From positions 1 to 24,708 of the forward strand of contig CAYJWU010000011.1 of NCBI GenBank assembly GCA_964374025.1: a stretch of DNA of 24,708 bases. Reading direction: 5' to 3'. The notes below the pieces were generated by a model, which was given only the letters and a program-made list of their open reading frames with translations, had not been told where the DNA came from and made no database searches. Position 1 is the first letter of the stretch; each line of letters starts with the position of its first letter. Shown piece by piece: positions 7,515-13,961 of this stretch. Both the position numbers and the translations under genes were made by a program. The stretch is from JBASTI01 sp964374025. GTDB taxonomy: Bacteria > Patescibacteriota > Minisyncoccia > Spechtbacterales > HO2-43-30.

Positions 7515-8114
7515 GTGAAGAAATATGTGATTTTGGCGCTATTACTTGCGGCTTATGGAATTTCTATGGCGATAATGTGGTCTAGGTATGAAACGCGCGA
7601 TCAGCGCATAGAATTTCAAAGCGACTTTCGGGAAAAACTCGTAAAACTTGTACCGGATCTGGTCATTTCGGAAATGCCCCACGAAAACGCGACAGCAACT
7701 GGTGAGCTCTCTTTCGTGGAAGCACCGGACGCGGAAACATTTCTTGGCCTGGCAAATCGATTATACGCCAGGGAATACCCCATTATTGTAGCCACTGTTG
7801 AAGTAAAAGAGCGCGGTAAAGTCATAAGGCCAGATGTTCTTGTCAGATACATAGACATAGTAGACTTCACGAATGTTCTCTCATTAGAAAATCGTCTAGA
7901 TGCGGCACTTCTAACACATACGGACTCCTACGACTGGCCAGGAAAAGCAGATTACTGGACTGCTACCAATTTGACCTACAAGGGCGGCGATTTCCATTTT
8001 GATAACAAGAGCAAGATGTGGTTTTGGACTTACATGGGACTGGGCTTCGTCCTTCTCATATGGGCTTTTATCGCACTTGGGATAACTTATCCCTACGCCC
8101 TCAGGCGCTCGTAA
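7515..8114 (+). CDS. Membrane-anchored protein with TM helices at both ends
   Basis: 199 aa from a GTG at 7515, with GGAGGG 8-9 nt upstream. A 25-codon in-frame extension upstream overlaps the dnaJ promoter region and is unlikely. An N-terminal helix (about residues 3-20, KKYVILALLLAAYGISMAIM) and a C-terminal helix (about 172-192) flank a domain of about 150 residues that is probably outside the membrane. No family is recognised. It is divergent from dnaJ and convergent with dnaK, and its stop codon lies in a terminator loop. Confidence 0.75.
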   Translation: MKKYVILALLLAAYGISMAIMWSRYETRDQRIEFQSDFREKLVKLVPDLVISEMPHENATATGELSFVEAPDAETFLGLANRLYAREYPIIVATVEVKERGKVIRPDVLVRYIDIVDFTNVLSLENRLDAALLTHTDSYDWPGKADYWTATNLTYKGGDFHFDNKSKMWFWTYMGLGFVLLIWAFIALGITYPYALRRS

Positions 8115-8131
8115 TAACCGGGCGCTTTTTT
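8105..8131 (+). terminator. Terminator with stop codon in the loop
   Basis: GCGCTCG (8105-8111) pairs with CGGGCGC (8119-8125), one T-G pair, around TAATAAC, which carries the stop codon of the 7515 gene. Six T residues follow. The T tract also overlaps the convergent dnaK stop codon. Confidence 0.75.
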
Positions 8132-10031
8132 ATTCCCGCCCAGATTCCGAATCTGGGCGAGGCTCGCCCCCTTCTGGGGCGGCCTTCTTTTCTTCCTTCT
8201 TTTCGTCGGGTGGAGTTGACTGTTGCGGATTCTGCTTATACATCGCCTCGCCGATTTTTTGAAGAGTTGTATTAAGACCCGCCATTGCGGATTTTATTGC
8301 TTCTATATCTTCGCCATCTTTTACGGCTTTAAGCGCGTCTACTTTTTCCCGGACTTCCTTCTTAACATCTTCGCCTACTTTATCACCCGCCTCCTTCAAG
8401 GACTTTTCCGCAAGATATACCACTTGTTCAGCGCTATTTTTTACCTCAATCCCTTCTCGCTTCTTTTTGTCCTCCGCGGCATATTGTTCCGCTTCTTTCT
8501 TCATTTTCTCAATATCCTCTTTGGAAAGACCGGACGACGCTTCAATGCGTATAGACTGCTCTTTATCAGTTGCCTTATCAACGGCCTTCACGCTCAATAT
8601 CCCGTTCGCGTCAATGTCAAAAGTTACTTCAACCTGCGGCACCCCGCGAGGAGCTGGCGGAATTCCATCAAGAATAAACCTTCCAAGAGTTTTATTATCA
8701 GACGCCATTTCCCGCTCGCCTTGAAGCACGTGAATCTCCACAGACGGCTGGTTATCAGCTGCGGTTGAGAAAACTTGAGACTTTCCCGATGGAATAGTTG
8801 TGTTTTTCTCTATCAGCTTTGTCATTACTCCTCCGAGAGTTTCTATGCCAAGAGACAAGGGTGTAACATCAAGAAGCAAGACGTCTTTCACATCCCCCTG
8901 AAATATACCGGCTTGCACCGCAGCGCCCACAGCGACAACTTCATCCGGGTTAATGCCCAGGTGCGGCTCTTTCCCGAAAAGTTTTTTTACTGACCCCTGA
9001 ATAGCTGGCATTCGGGTTTGCCCTCCAACGAGCAAGATTTCATCAATGTCTTCTATTTTAAATCCGGAATCATTCACGGTTGAGATAGTTCGCTGTTCTG
9101 CCCGCTCAATAAATTCGGCCACTAGATCCTCGAGCTTTGCCCGGGACAATTTAAGATCAAGGTGCTTAGGCCCAGAAGCGTCGGAGGTGACAAAGGGAAT
9201 ATTTATCTCGGCTACTTCCGTGCTTGAAAGTTCGTGCTTTGCTTTTTCCGCGGCATCGCGAAGGCGTTGAAGCGCCAACGCGTCTTTTGAAAGATCAATG
9301 CCTTCCTGTTTTTTGAATTCTCCAATAATCCAATCGGTAATTTTTTGATCAAAATCATCTCCGCCAAGATGAGTATCTCCGCCAGTTGCTTTAACCTCAA
9401 CCGTGTCGGCGGCGATTTCGAGCACGGACACGTCAAAGGTCCCGCCCCCAAAGTCGTATACAACAATCTTCTCATCCTTCTTTTTTTCAAGACCGTACGC
9501 GAGCGCCGCGGCGGTCGGCTCATTTATGATTCGGCGGACCTTAAATCCCGCGATAATTCCCGCGTCTTGCGTTGCCTTGCGCTGGGAATCATCAAAGTAC
9601 GCGGGCACAGTAATAACCGCTTCCTCAATCTTTTCACCAAGTTTTTCCTCCGCGTCCTGCTTCAGCTTCTGTAAAACCATGGCTGAAATTTCAGCGGGCC
9701 TATACCATTTTTCACCCATTTTGACCTCTGCCCCGCCCTCTTTTGATTCTCGAATCTCATAGGGGAGAAGCTTTTTATCGCGCTGAACCTCGGCGTCAGA
9801 AAATTTGCGACCTATCAGGCGCTTCGCCGAATATATAGTGTTTTTAGAGTTTGTAACGGATTGCCTTTTCGCAAGGACCCCGACGAGCCGCTCTCCGCTT
9901 TTTGAAAACGCGACAACAGAAGGCGTTGTCCTATTTCCCTCCTTGTTCTCGATTATTTTTGGCTGGCCCGCCTCTACATAGGCCATTGCCGAATTTGTTG
10001 TTCCCAAGTCAATCCCTAATATTTTTGGCAT
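8130..10031 (-). CDS. dnaK: Chaperone DnaK (Hsp70)
   Basis: 633 aa from the ATG at 10031, giving MPKILGIDLGTTNSAMAY. An eight-codon upstream extension enters a large inverted repeat and is rejected. The ATPase domain has GIDLGTTNS, the VYDFGGGTFDVS phosphate loop and the LLVGGQTRMP signature. The linker DVLLLDVTPLSLGIET and a beta-sandwich/lid domain follow. The tail is Lys/Glu-rich, and its last residues (PDSESGRE) are encoded by palindromic DNA. It is third in the hrcA-grpE-dnaK operon, separated from grpE by about 100 nt containing a 25-bp inverted repeat and a TATAAT that may give separate expression. Confidence 0.97.
   Translation of the reverse strand: MPKILGIDLGTTNSAMAYVEAGQPKIIENKEGNRTTPSVVAFSKSGERLVGVLAKRQSVTNSKNTIYSAKRLIGRKFSDAEVQRDKKLLPYEIRESKEGGAEVKMGEKWYRPAEISAMVLQKLKQDAEEKLGEKIEEAVITVPAYFDDSQRKATQDAGIIAGFKVRRIINEPTAAALAYGLEKKKDEKIVVYDFGGGTFDVSVLEIAADTVEVKATGGDTHLGGDDFDQKITDWIIGEFKKQEGIDLSKDALALQRLRDAAEKAKHELSSTEVAEINIPFVTSDASGPKHLDLKLSRAKLEDLVAEFIERAEQRTISTVNDSGFKIEDIDEILLVGGQTRMPAIQGSVKKLFGKEPHLGINPDEVVAVGAAVQAGIFQGDVKDVLLLDVTPLSLGIETLGGVMTKLIEKNTTIPSGKSQVFSTAADNQPSVEIHVLQGEREMASDNKTLGRFILDGIPPAPRGVPQVEVTFDIDANGILSVKAVDKATDKEQSIRIEASSGLSKEDIEKMKKEAEQYAAEDKKKREGIEVKNSAEQVVYLAEKSLKEAGDKVGEDVKKEVREKVDALKAVKDGEDIEAIKSAMAGLNTTLQKIGEAMYKQNPQQSTPPDEKKEEKKAAPEGGEPRPDSESGRE
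8138..8169. repeat. Overlapping palindromes in the dnaK 3' end
   Basis: A 10-bp-arm palindrome (8138-8158, arm GCCCAGATTC) and a 7-bp-arm palindrome (8155-8169, arm GGGCGAG), each with one central base, share GGGC at 8155-8158. They can therefore form only one at a time. They encode the last residues of DnaK. Confidence 0.6.
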
Positions 10032-10043
10032 AAAATGAAGCGA

Positions 10044-10130
10044 ATGCGATGCCAATATACTAATGCATGCGAATTATACAAATTCTTTATATTAGTATCA
10101 TTAGTATGCATTCGTATATTAGCATCGCAT
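10044..10130. repeat. 25-bp inverted repeat between grpE and dnaK
   Basis: The arms 10044-10068 and 10106-10130 begin ATGCGATGC and match at 23 of 25 positions, separated by a 37-nt AT-rich loop. The loop holds TATAAT on the minus strand (10073-10078), a possible dnaK promoter. The right arm ends one base before the grpE stop codon. Confidence 0.75.
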
Positions 10131-10655
10131 CTATTTGTTAACTTTAACTCGTGCCGGCCTAATCACTTTCCCTCGCAAGGTATATCCTCTCCGCAATACT
10201 TCCGCGATTGTCCCGCTTTCGCCGCCCGACTCCGTTTCTCCTGCCGCCTCATGGTATTCCAAATTAAGTTTATCTCCCTGTCTGACCTTGATCTCCTCCA
10301 CGTAGTTTTCGCGAAGCACACTCTCTAACTGTTTTAGTATGTGCCAGATACCCTCCGCCCAGTTATCATGCTCAATGTTTTCTGGGACAGTTCCGCGGGC
10401 GATAACTAAATTATCAAGTATCGGAATGATTTGTAATAAAACATTTTCCGAGGCAAAATTTTTAAAATCCAGCGACTCTTTATCCTTTTGCTTTATGTAA
10501 TTCTGATGATCTGCTAGAGCCCTCTGCCATCCCCCAAGATATTCCTGCTTTTCCTCTTTACACTTTTTAAGAATTTTCCTCAACTTCTTGATTTTTCTCT
10601 CCGCGTCATCTGAATTCTCCTCCACGTATTCTAATTTGTTCTCCTTTTCTTCCAT
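10131..10655 (-). CDS. grpE: Nucleotide exchange factor GrpE
   Basis: 174 aa. It releases ADP from DnaK. An N-terminal charged coiled coil (about residues 1-60) is followed by the dimer/head region with LLQIIPILDNLVIA and the conserved C-terminal RRGYTLRGKVIRPARVKV. It starts 7 nt past the hrcA stop and is in the same operon. No strong ribosome binding site is visible, so it may depend on coupling to hrcA. Confidence 0.92.
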   Translation of the reverse strand: MEEKENKLEYVEENSDDAERKIKKLRKILKKCKEEKQEYLGGWQRALADHQNYIKQKDKESLDFKNFASENVLLQIIPILDNLVIARGTVPENIEHDNWAEGIWHILKQLESVLRENYVEEIKVRQGDKLNLEYHEAAGETESGGESGTIAEVLRRGYTLRGKVIRPARVKVNK

Positions 10656-10662
10656 CGTTTTA

Positions 10663-11331
10663 TTAAATTCGCAGAAGTAGCGAAAGGTTTATTTTATAGC
10701 GCATTCTCATGGGCCCGAGAAGCGCGATAAGGCCGTCATTGATTCGCGTTGATATCATGCTATATTCAGAATTTTCAAAAAAGGGATTCTCGCTGCCGAT
10801 AAAAATCGTAAGATCGCGCGTTAAGTATTTTTGAACGCCATCAATATAATTTTCAAATCGCTCAAGCTCTTCAAGTATTGAAAGCACCGCCTCGTGCGTA
10901 CTGAATTCGGGATTTCGAAGAACCTTCTTAAGGCCAAGATATTTCAATTCGCCATCCTCTTCGTCTATAAAGATCACTAAATCATTTGTGCTTTGCGAAA
11001 GCTCACGCGCCATCTCCATAATTTTCTTTCGAGGCGCTTTTGACATGTTTTTGGGCTCCCTGAATCGCATGTCGCTTTTTCCCTGTTCCATCAAAATTAG
11101 CTCATCAACAAAAAATCTATACCCTCTTTCCGTGGGCACGCGGCCCGCTGAAGTATGCGGCTGGGCAAGATATCCCATATCCGTAAGGTCGGCCATTTCG
11201 TTTCGTATGGTAGGGCAACTTACATCGAAGAGGCCCTTATCAAAAAGAACGCCGGAGCTCACTGGCATTGCGGTATTTATATATTCATCGACGATAGTAT
11301 TTAAAATTTGTGACTGTCTTTCACTAAGCAT
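10663..11331 (-). CDS. hrcA: Heat-inducible transcription repressor HrcA, short form
   Basis: 222 aa from the ATG at 11331. The N-terminal winged helix includes SERQSQILNTIVDEYI, TIRNEMADLTDMGYL and PHTSAGRVPTERGYRFFVD. The C-terminal segment INDGLIALLGPMRMRY matches the family GviGPxRM.Y ending. HrcA proteins are usually about 340 aa; this one lacks roughly 110 residues of the central domain and ends early. An ATG at 11340 overlaps the promoter -10 and cannot be in the mRNA. It is first in the hrcA-grpE-dnaK operon and probably autoregulated through the CIRCE-like repeat. Confidence 0.9.
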   Translation of the reverse strand: MLSERQSQILNTIVDEYINTAMPVSSGVLFDKGLFDVSCPTIRNEMADLTDMGYLAQPHTSAGRVPTERGYRFFVDELILMEQGKSDMRFREPKNMSKAPRKKIMEMARELSQSTNDLVIFIDEEDGELKYLGLKKVLRNPEFSTHEAVLSILEELERFENYIDGVQKYLTRDLTIFIGSENPFFENSEYSMISTRINDGLIALLGPMRMRYKINLSLLLRI

Positions 11332-11338
11332 TATACCC

Positions 11339-11377
11339 ATTCTAGAAAATTATCAATCTCTTGTCAAGATTGATAAT
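11339..11377 (-). promoter_or_regulatory. hrcA promoter with divergent CIRCE-type operator
   Basis: On the minus strand TTGACA is followed after 17 nt by TAGAAT (11339-11344), and the ATG at 11331 is only 7 nt beyond, so the mRNA is leaderless. An inverted repeat TTATCAATC-N9-GATTGATAA (11350-11376) covers the -35. Canonical CIRCE is TTAGCACTC-N9-GAGTGCTAA; geometry is identical and 7 of 9 half-site bases match. Confidence 0.75.
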
Positions 11378-11390
11378 CCTTTTTTCGCTT

Positions 11391-11502
11391 GTTCCTGGAT
11401 TTCATTTTTCTGGATTCTATATATTTTTTACCCCTAAAGCTCGACGGCGTCCGATATGCCGGCCTTCCATTTCTCCTCCCAACTTTTGCATAGTTTCTCA
11501 TT
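11391..11502. repeat. 112-bp direct repeat, copy 1
   Basis: Identical over 112 bp to 12400-12511. It lies between hrcA and the truncated NUDIX gene. On the minus strand it encodes the tail NEKLCKSWEEKWKAGISD in one frame, ending in a stop. Here that tail is out of frame with the NUDIX gene just upstream. No other gene is visible in 11378-11525. Confidence 0.95.
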
Positions 11503-11525
11503 TTTTAGTTCGAAAATCTACTTGG

Positions 11526-11744
11526 TCAGTATTCCAAATCTAACCCACACTCCTCTTTTACTTCTTTGATAAGGGCCTGACTGATTGTTTCATTTCCTTC
11601 CACCTTTCCGCCGGGAAACGTATAGAAGCCCGGGTATACTGTTTCATCTTCACGTCTTTTAAGCAATAGGATGCGTCCGTCATTTCTCCTGATAACGGCG
11701 ACCGCTGTCACAATATGTAGTTTGTTTTGTTTTTCGTATGACAT
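11526..11744 (-). CDS. NUDIX hydrolase, C-terminally truncated
   Basis: 72 aa from the ATG at 11744 (MSYEKQNKLHIV). A TTG 10 codons earlier is possible. The NUDIX box is intact: GGKVEGNETISQALIKEVKEE followed by CGL. Complete NUDIX proteins have about 130-160 aa, so the part after the box is lost; the frame stops at 11526 after GLDLEY. About 24 nt downstream, another frame continues into the 112-bp repeat, which may be the original C terminus. An N terminus starting MSYEKQ recurs in a mini-ORF at 12443-12532. This is probably a decaying gene; hydrolase activity is doubtful. Confidence 0.65.
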   Translation of the reverse strand: MSYEKQNKLHIVTAVAVIRRNDGRILLLKRREDETVYPGFYTFPGGKVEGNETISQALIKEVKEECGLDLEY

Positions 11745-11788
11745 ATTTTGTTTATCCACAGAAACTGTGAACAACGCGACTAGTTCCT

Positions 11789-11840
11789 ACGAATTTGGAT
11801 ACCATATTATCTCCCATAACACTTTTTATATTTCTTCCCC
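11789..11840. repeat. SEC-C tail plus NYN 5' end, remnant copy
   Basis: About 52 bp similar to 16227-16279. On the minus strand it reads a SEC-C-like tail (NHCDPGKKYKKCYGR then stop, 11807-11854) followed by a copy of the NYN gene start (ATGGTATCCAAATTCGT against ATGATATCCAAATTCGT). The rest of both genes is absent. Confidence 0.65.
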
Positions 11841-11858
11841 GGGTCGCAGTGGTTCGTA

Positions 11859-12113
11859 TCATTTATTGCGGTAAACAGAATGGTCTCCGATATTAACAAA
11901 TAGAATATTTTTCCTTTCAAAAATCAAAATCACGCGCATCTTATACGTGATTAGAAAAGCCCATTCATTCTTTCCTTTTAATTTGTGGGTCCGCAACCGA
12001 GAATCGAATAAATCTTTTCTGAATATTGCTTCCCTCCGGCGAAATTCGTTCTGGATACCTTCGGGCAGTTTAGCGAATGAACGCAGGAATTTTGGGGAAT
12101 AAAAAAATCTCAT
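11859..12113 (-). CDS. RelE/ParE-family toxin
   Basis: 84 aa. The fold pattern is that of small RelE/YoeB-like or ParE-like toxins: MRFFYSPKFLRSFAKLP, then a helical hairpin, the HKLKGKNEWAFLI strand, RVILIFERKN and the terminal GDHSVYRNK. It is probably an mRNA interferase, but ParE-type gyrase poisoning cannot be excluded. Its ATG overlaps the antitoxin stop (ATGA), the standard pair arrangement. The module lies between the two 112-bp direct repeats. Confidence 0.85.
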   Translation of the reverse strand: MRFFYSPKFLRSFAKLPEGIQNEFRRREAIFRKDLFDSRLRTHKLKGKNEWAFLITYKMRVILIFERKNILFVNIGDHSVYRNK

Positions 12114-12334
12114 TTCTTACGCAATTTTTTAAAAGCGTCATCAACAGACCCGGCCTCAATAGTTTTTCCTTTTTTTTGGGCGCCCCGCGCATCATTCACA
12201 AGATCCTTAATGTATTTGTAGTCATAAGTAAATTCCCGCTCCACGCCCGTTATGTATTCCGCAATTTTAAGATACGCAGACGAATACTCTTTCAATTTTT
12301 TGTATTCAATTTTTGGAATAGTTATTGTTTTCAT
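12110..12334 (-). CDS. Antitoxin of the RelE/ParE-type pair
   Basis: 74 aa from the ATG at 12334 (MKTITIPKIEYKKLKEY). An upstream extension of 13 codons crosses the promoter and is rejected. The N-terminal strand MKTITIPK suggests a DNA-binding ribbon-type or Phd-like N terminus, and the Lys-rich C-terminal helix (DDAFKKLRKK) should wrap the toxin. It overlaps the toxin by 4 nt and comes first in the pair, as expected for autoregulation. Confidence 0.8.
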   Translation of the reverse strand: MKTITIPKIEYKKLKEYSSAYLKIAEYITGVEREFTYDYKYIKDLVNDARGAQKKGKTIEAGSVDDAFKKLRKK

Positions 12335-12344
12335 ATATACTAAT

Positions 12345-12373
12345 ACAATACCAAAATATCTTATCAGTGACAA
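12345..12373 (-). promoter_or_regulatory. Toxin-antitoxin promoter, near-leaderless
   Basis: On the minus strand TTGTCA (12368-12373) is followed after 17 nt by TATTGT (12345-12350), with TGG just before it as in an extended -10. The antitoxin ATG begins 10 nt past the -10, leaving about 4 nt of leader. Confidence 0.6.
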
Positions 12374-12399
12374 TATCGTCGTGAATCCCCAAGTTGGCA

Positions 12400-12511
12400 G
12401 TTCCTGGATTTCATTTTTCTGGATTCTATATATTTTTTACCCCTAAAGCTCGACGGCGTCCGATATGCCGGCCTTCCATTTCTCCTCCCAACTTTTGCAT
12501 AGTTTCTCATT
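12400..12511. repeat. 112-bp direct repeat, copy 2
   Basis: Identical to 11391-11502, in the same orientation and 1009 bp away. It lies upstream of the antitoxin and includes the end of the miniature NUDIX-like ORF. Recombination between the copies would remove the NUDIX gene and the toxin-antitoxin pair. Confidence 0.95.
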
Positions 12512-12532
12512 GCTTTGTTTTTCGTATGACAT
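12443..12532 (-). pseudogene. Miniature NUDIX-like ORF (in-frame internal deletion)
   Basis: A 29-codon frame begins MSYEKQ, the same N terminus and upstream DNA as the NUDIX gene at 11526-11744. It then jumps directly to the tail NEKLCKSWEEKW encoded by the 112-bp repeat, ending at TAG 12443. I infer a NUDIX gene that lost its middle but kept start, stop and frame. It begins 1 nt after the PPC remnant stop. Confidence 0.55.
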
Positions 12533-12533
12533 A

Positions 12534-12611
12534 CTATTTCGGGAAATCAATTATTTCCAACCCTTCTTTTAGATACTGTCCCCTTTTTAATCTGATCGTT
12601 ATTTGTTTCAT
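12534..12611 (-). pseudogene. Miniature PPC/DUF296 ORF (in-frame internal deletion)
   Basis: A 25-codon frame reads MKQITIRLKRGQYLKE, like the N terminus of PPC (DUF296) domain proteins, then LEIIDFPK, which matches the C-terminal LEIIDFPQGE of the truncated PPC gene at 13962-14252. About 110 residues are missing between them, and the frame is intact from ATG to TAG. Confidence 0.55.
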
Positions 12612-12687
12612 ATTTATTTGGATCCTAGCCCCAGCAAGCTCAGCTTGCCCTATAGCACTTTTGCTGCTTATGTCACGGCCACAAAAA

Positions 12688-12716
12688 TTGACACTATTCT
12701 CGTATCATGTTAAGCT
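12688..12716 (+). promoter_or_regulatory. Possible promoter of the zinc-finger gene
   Basis: TTGACA (12688-12693) is followed 17 nt later by TAAGCT, a weak -10. The stretch 12612-12754 also has an odd palindrome (12633-12647, arms GCAAGCT/AGCTTGC, core GCTNAGC) and no gene. Confidence 0.35.
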
Positions 12717-12754
12717 CATAACAGTGCTACAAAAGTTTTTTCGGAGGTAATGCG

Positions 12755-12994
12755 ATGTTCGAATGTAATTGTCCGTGTCATACAGACCATACTATGAAGC
12801 ATTGCGATAATCTGACGTGTATGCCTTGTTGCACCGCTTGTGATATCTGTCAAAAGAAAATTCAATTTGGCAAAATGAGAACTCATCAATTGCAAGATCA
12901 TGATGTACAATCTCCGCCGCTCTCCCAAGAAACAATCGATAAACTCCGGACAGCGATTCAACAACTCATTGATGCTGATCCTAGCGATCAGTAA
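12755..12994 (+). CDS. Small Cys-rich zinc-finger protein
   Basis: 79 aa. The ATG at 12755 has GGAGG 7 nt upstream. The first half is crowded with Cys and His (CNCPCH, CDNLTCMPCC). A C2H2-like finger follows: CDIC, 11 residues, H, 4 residues, H (about residues 30-50). The C terminus is a probable helix (SQETIDKLRTAIQQLIDA). It probably binds zinc; DNA, RNA or protein binding cannot be told apart. It is one of only three plus-strand genes and is isolated, with its own terminator. Confidence 0.7.
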   Translation: MFECNCPCHTDHTMKHCDNLTCMPCCTACDICQKKIQFGKMRTHQLQDHDVQSPPLSQETIDKLRTAIQQLIDADPSDQ

Positions 12995-13011
12995 CCTATT
13001 CTACTTCTACC

Positions 13012-13036
13012 AGAAGCACGCTCGTGCTTCTTTTTT
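13012..13036 (+). terminator. Terminator of the zinc-finger gene
   Basis: AGAAGCAC (13012-13019) pairs with GTGCTTCT (13024-13031) around GCTC, followed by T residues to 13036. It is 17 nt past the stop. Confidence 0.8.
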
Positions 13037-13045
13037 ATTCCCCAA

Positions 13046-13115
13046 CCCATGGCATTTTTACACTTTTTTACATTCCAACATTCTTAAGAATATTAGAATG
13101 TTTTTAGCTTACGTG
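13046..13115. repeat. 70-bp palindromic repeat, copy 1
   Basis: Matches 14804-14873 at 67 of 70 positions. It contains an imperfect palindrome centred on CTTAAG. On the minus strand it starts with CACGTAAGCTAA, the codons that end the HAD gene in copy 2, and ends near AAATGCCATGG. It lies downstream of the HhH-GPD-like gene. Confidence 0.9.
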
Positions 13116-13157
13116 ACGCTTCTGTTACTCAGCCCATTTTACAAAATGTCATGCGGG

Positions 13158-13910
13158 CTACTTTATCTCTAGCGAAAATCCGCTCCTACTCCAATTCCAT
13201 AAGACTGGGTGCATATCAACCGGGTTTATTTCTGATCCTTCAAGTAACTCCTTCCATGCTAACGCGACTTTTTGTGGCTCCGCATTTTCCCGAACAATCC
13301 CCAACCTTACAGATGATTGAATAACATGGGTGTCAGGAATAATGGATATTTCACCATAATTCTTTAGTTTCGTATCCGTGAATTGACTCAAGATATAAAG
13401 CCAGTAATTGGACAGCTTCGGCCCTCCAAGATATGGGAAATCTGCTTTTCTGTCGTGCTGGATCATCTGAAGAATCTTCTCTGCGTCCATGTCTCCCGAT
13501 TCTAACACCTTTCGGGGGCTGTCTTCAAAATGTTTTTTCAAAGTATTCGATATCTTAATCCATATGTCTGGGTGCTTATTAGTCTGAACTGCAAGACGGT
13601 ATTTTATCAAATCTCCTTGAACTACCGCTCGTTTTTCTGTCGTAACTCTTTCGGGAAAAAACACATATCTTGTTTTTGGGTCATTCCATGTCTTGAGTGC
13701 CGCTTGCCACATTAGAGGAGAGCTTCTTTGAAAGTTAACCGCCACGGGCAAGGTGAAGTAAAGATAGTTCTCTCGGCTCGCTATCGGCAGCCCTGGATGC
13801 ACCTCATGCTGTGCTAGTCGCTCAATCTTTCCAGATTGCCACAATTCGTAAAGCCCCATAACCTTCTCTAGCAACTTTTGCTTGTTTGATTTCACGATTT
13901 TATATGCCAT
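13158..13910 (-). CDS. Divergent HhH-GPD (endonuclease III-like) protein
   Basis: 250 aa. The recognisable part is about residues 158-205. FPYLGGPKLSNYWLYIL stands where a helix-hairpin-helix would be, and ISIIPDTHVIQSSVRLGIV resembles the VDTHVxRxxxRLGL segment of HhH-GPD DNA glycosylases, with the Asp of DTHV as candidate catalytic residue. The N-terminal part (YLYFTLPVAVNFQRSSPLMW) is like helix-rich flanks of such proteins. No FeS cysteine cluster is present. A base-excision role is an inference from weak motifs. The ATG at 13910 is directly preceded by AAAGTGTC, part of a SEC-C-tail-like remnant, and by the repeated terminator block. Confidence 0.5.
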   Translation of the reverse strand: MAYKIVKSNKQKLLEKVMGLYELWQSGKIERLAQHEVHPGLPIASRENYLYFTLPVAVNFQRSSPLMWQAALKTWNDPKTRYVFFPERVTTEKRAVVQGDLIKYRLAVQTNKHPDIWIKISNTLKKHFEDSPRKVLESGDMDAEKILQMIQHDRKADFPYLGGPKLSNYWLYILSQFTDTKLKNYGEISIIPDTHVIQSSVRLGIVRENAEPQKVALAWKELLEGSEINPVDMHPVLWNWSRSGFSLEIK

Positions 13911-13917
13911 GACACTT

Positions 13918-13956
13918 TGACGAGCCTCTCCCCCGATTTTATCGGGGGAGATTTTT
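13918..13956 (+). terminator. Repeated terminator block, copy 1
   Basis: A stem of 10 bp (CTCCCCCGAT and its complement) around TTT, followed by ATTTTT on the plus strand. The block from TGACGA onward recurs at 15684-15723. No plus-strand gene precedes it, and no clear promoter was found for this copy. Confidence 0.7.
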
Positions 13957-13961
13957 GTATA

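Noticed and set aside
11364..11501. 45-codon basic ORF (MRNYAKVGRR...) on the minus strand across repeat copy 1
   Set aside because: It runs into the hrcA operator and is a different frame from the protein-like NEKLCKSWEEKW tail; likely a chance frame.
12716..12964. Minus-strand ORF opposite the zinc-finger gene
   Set aside because: It mirrors a gene with a strong ribosome binding site and terminator on the plus strand and resembles no family.
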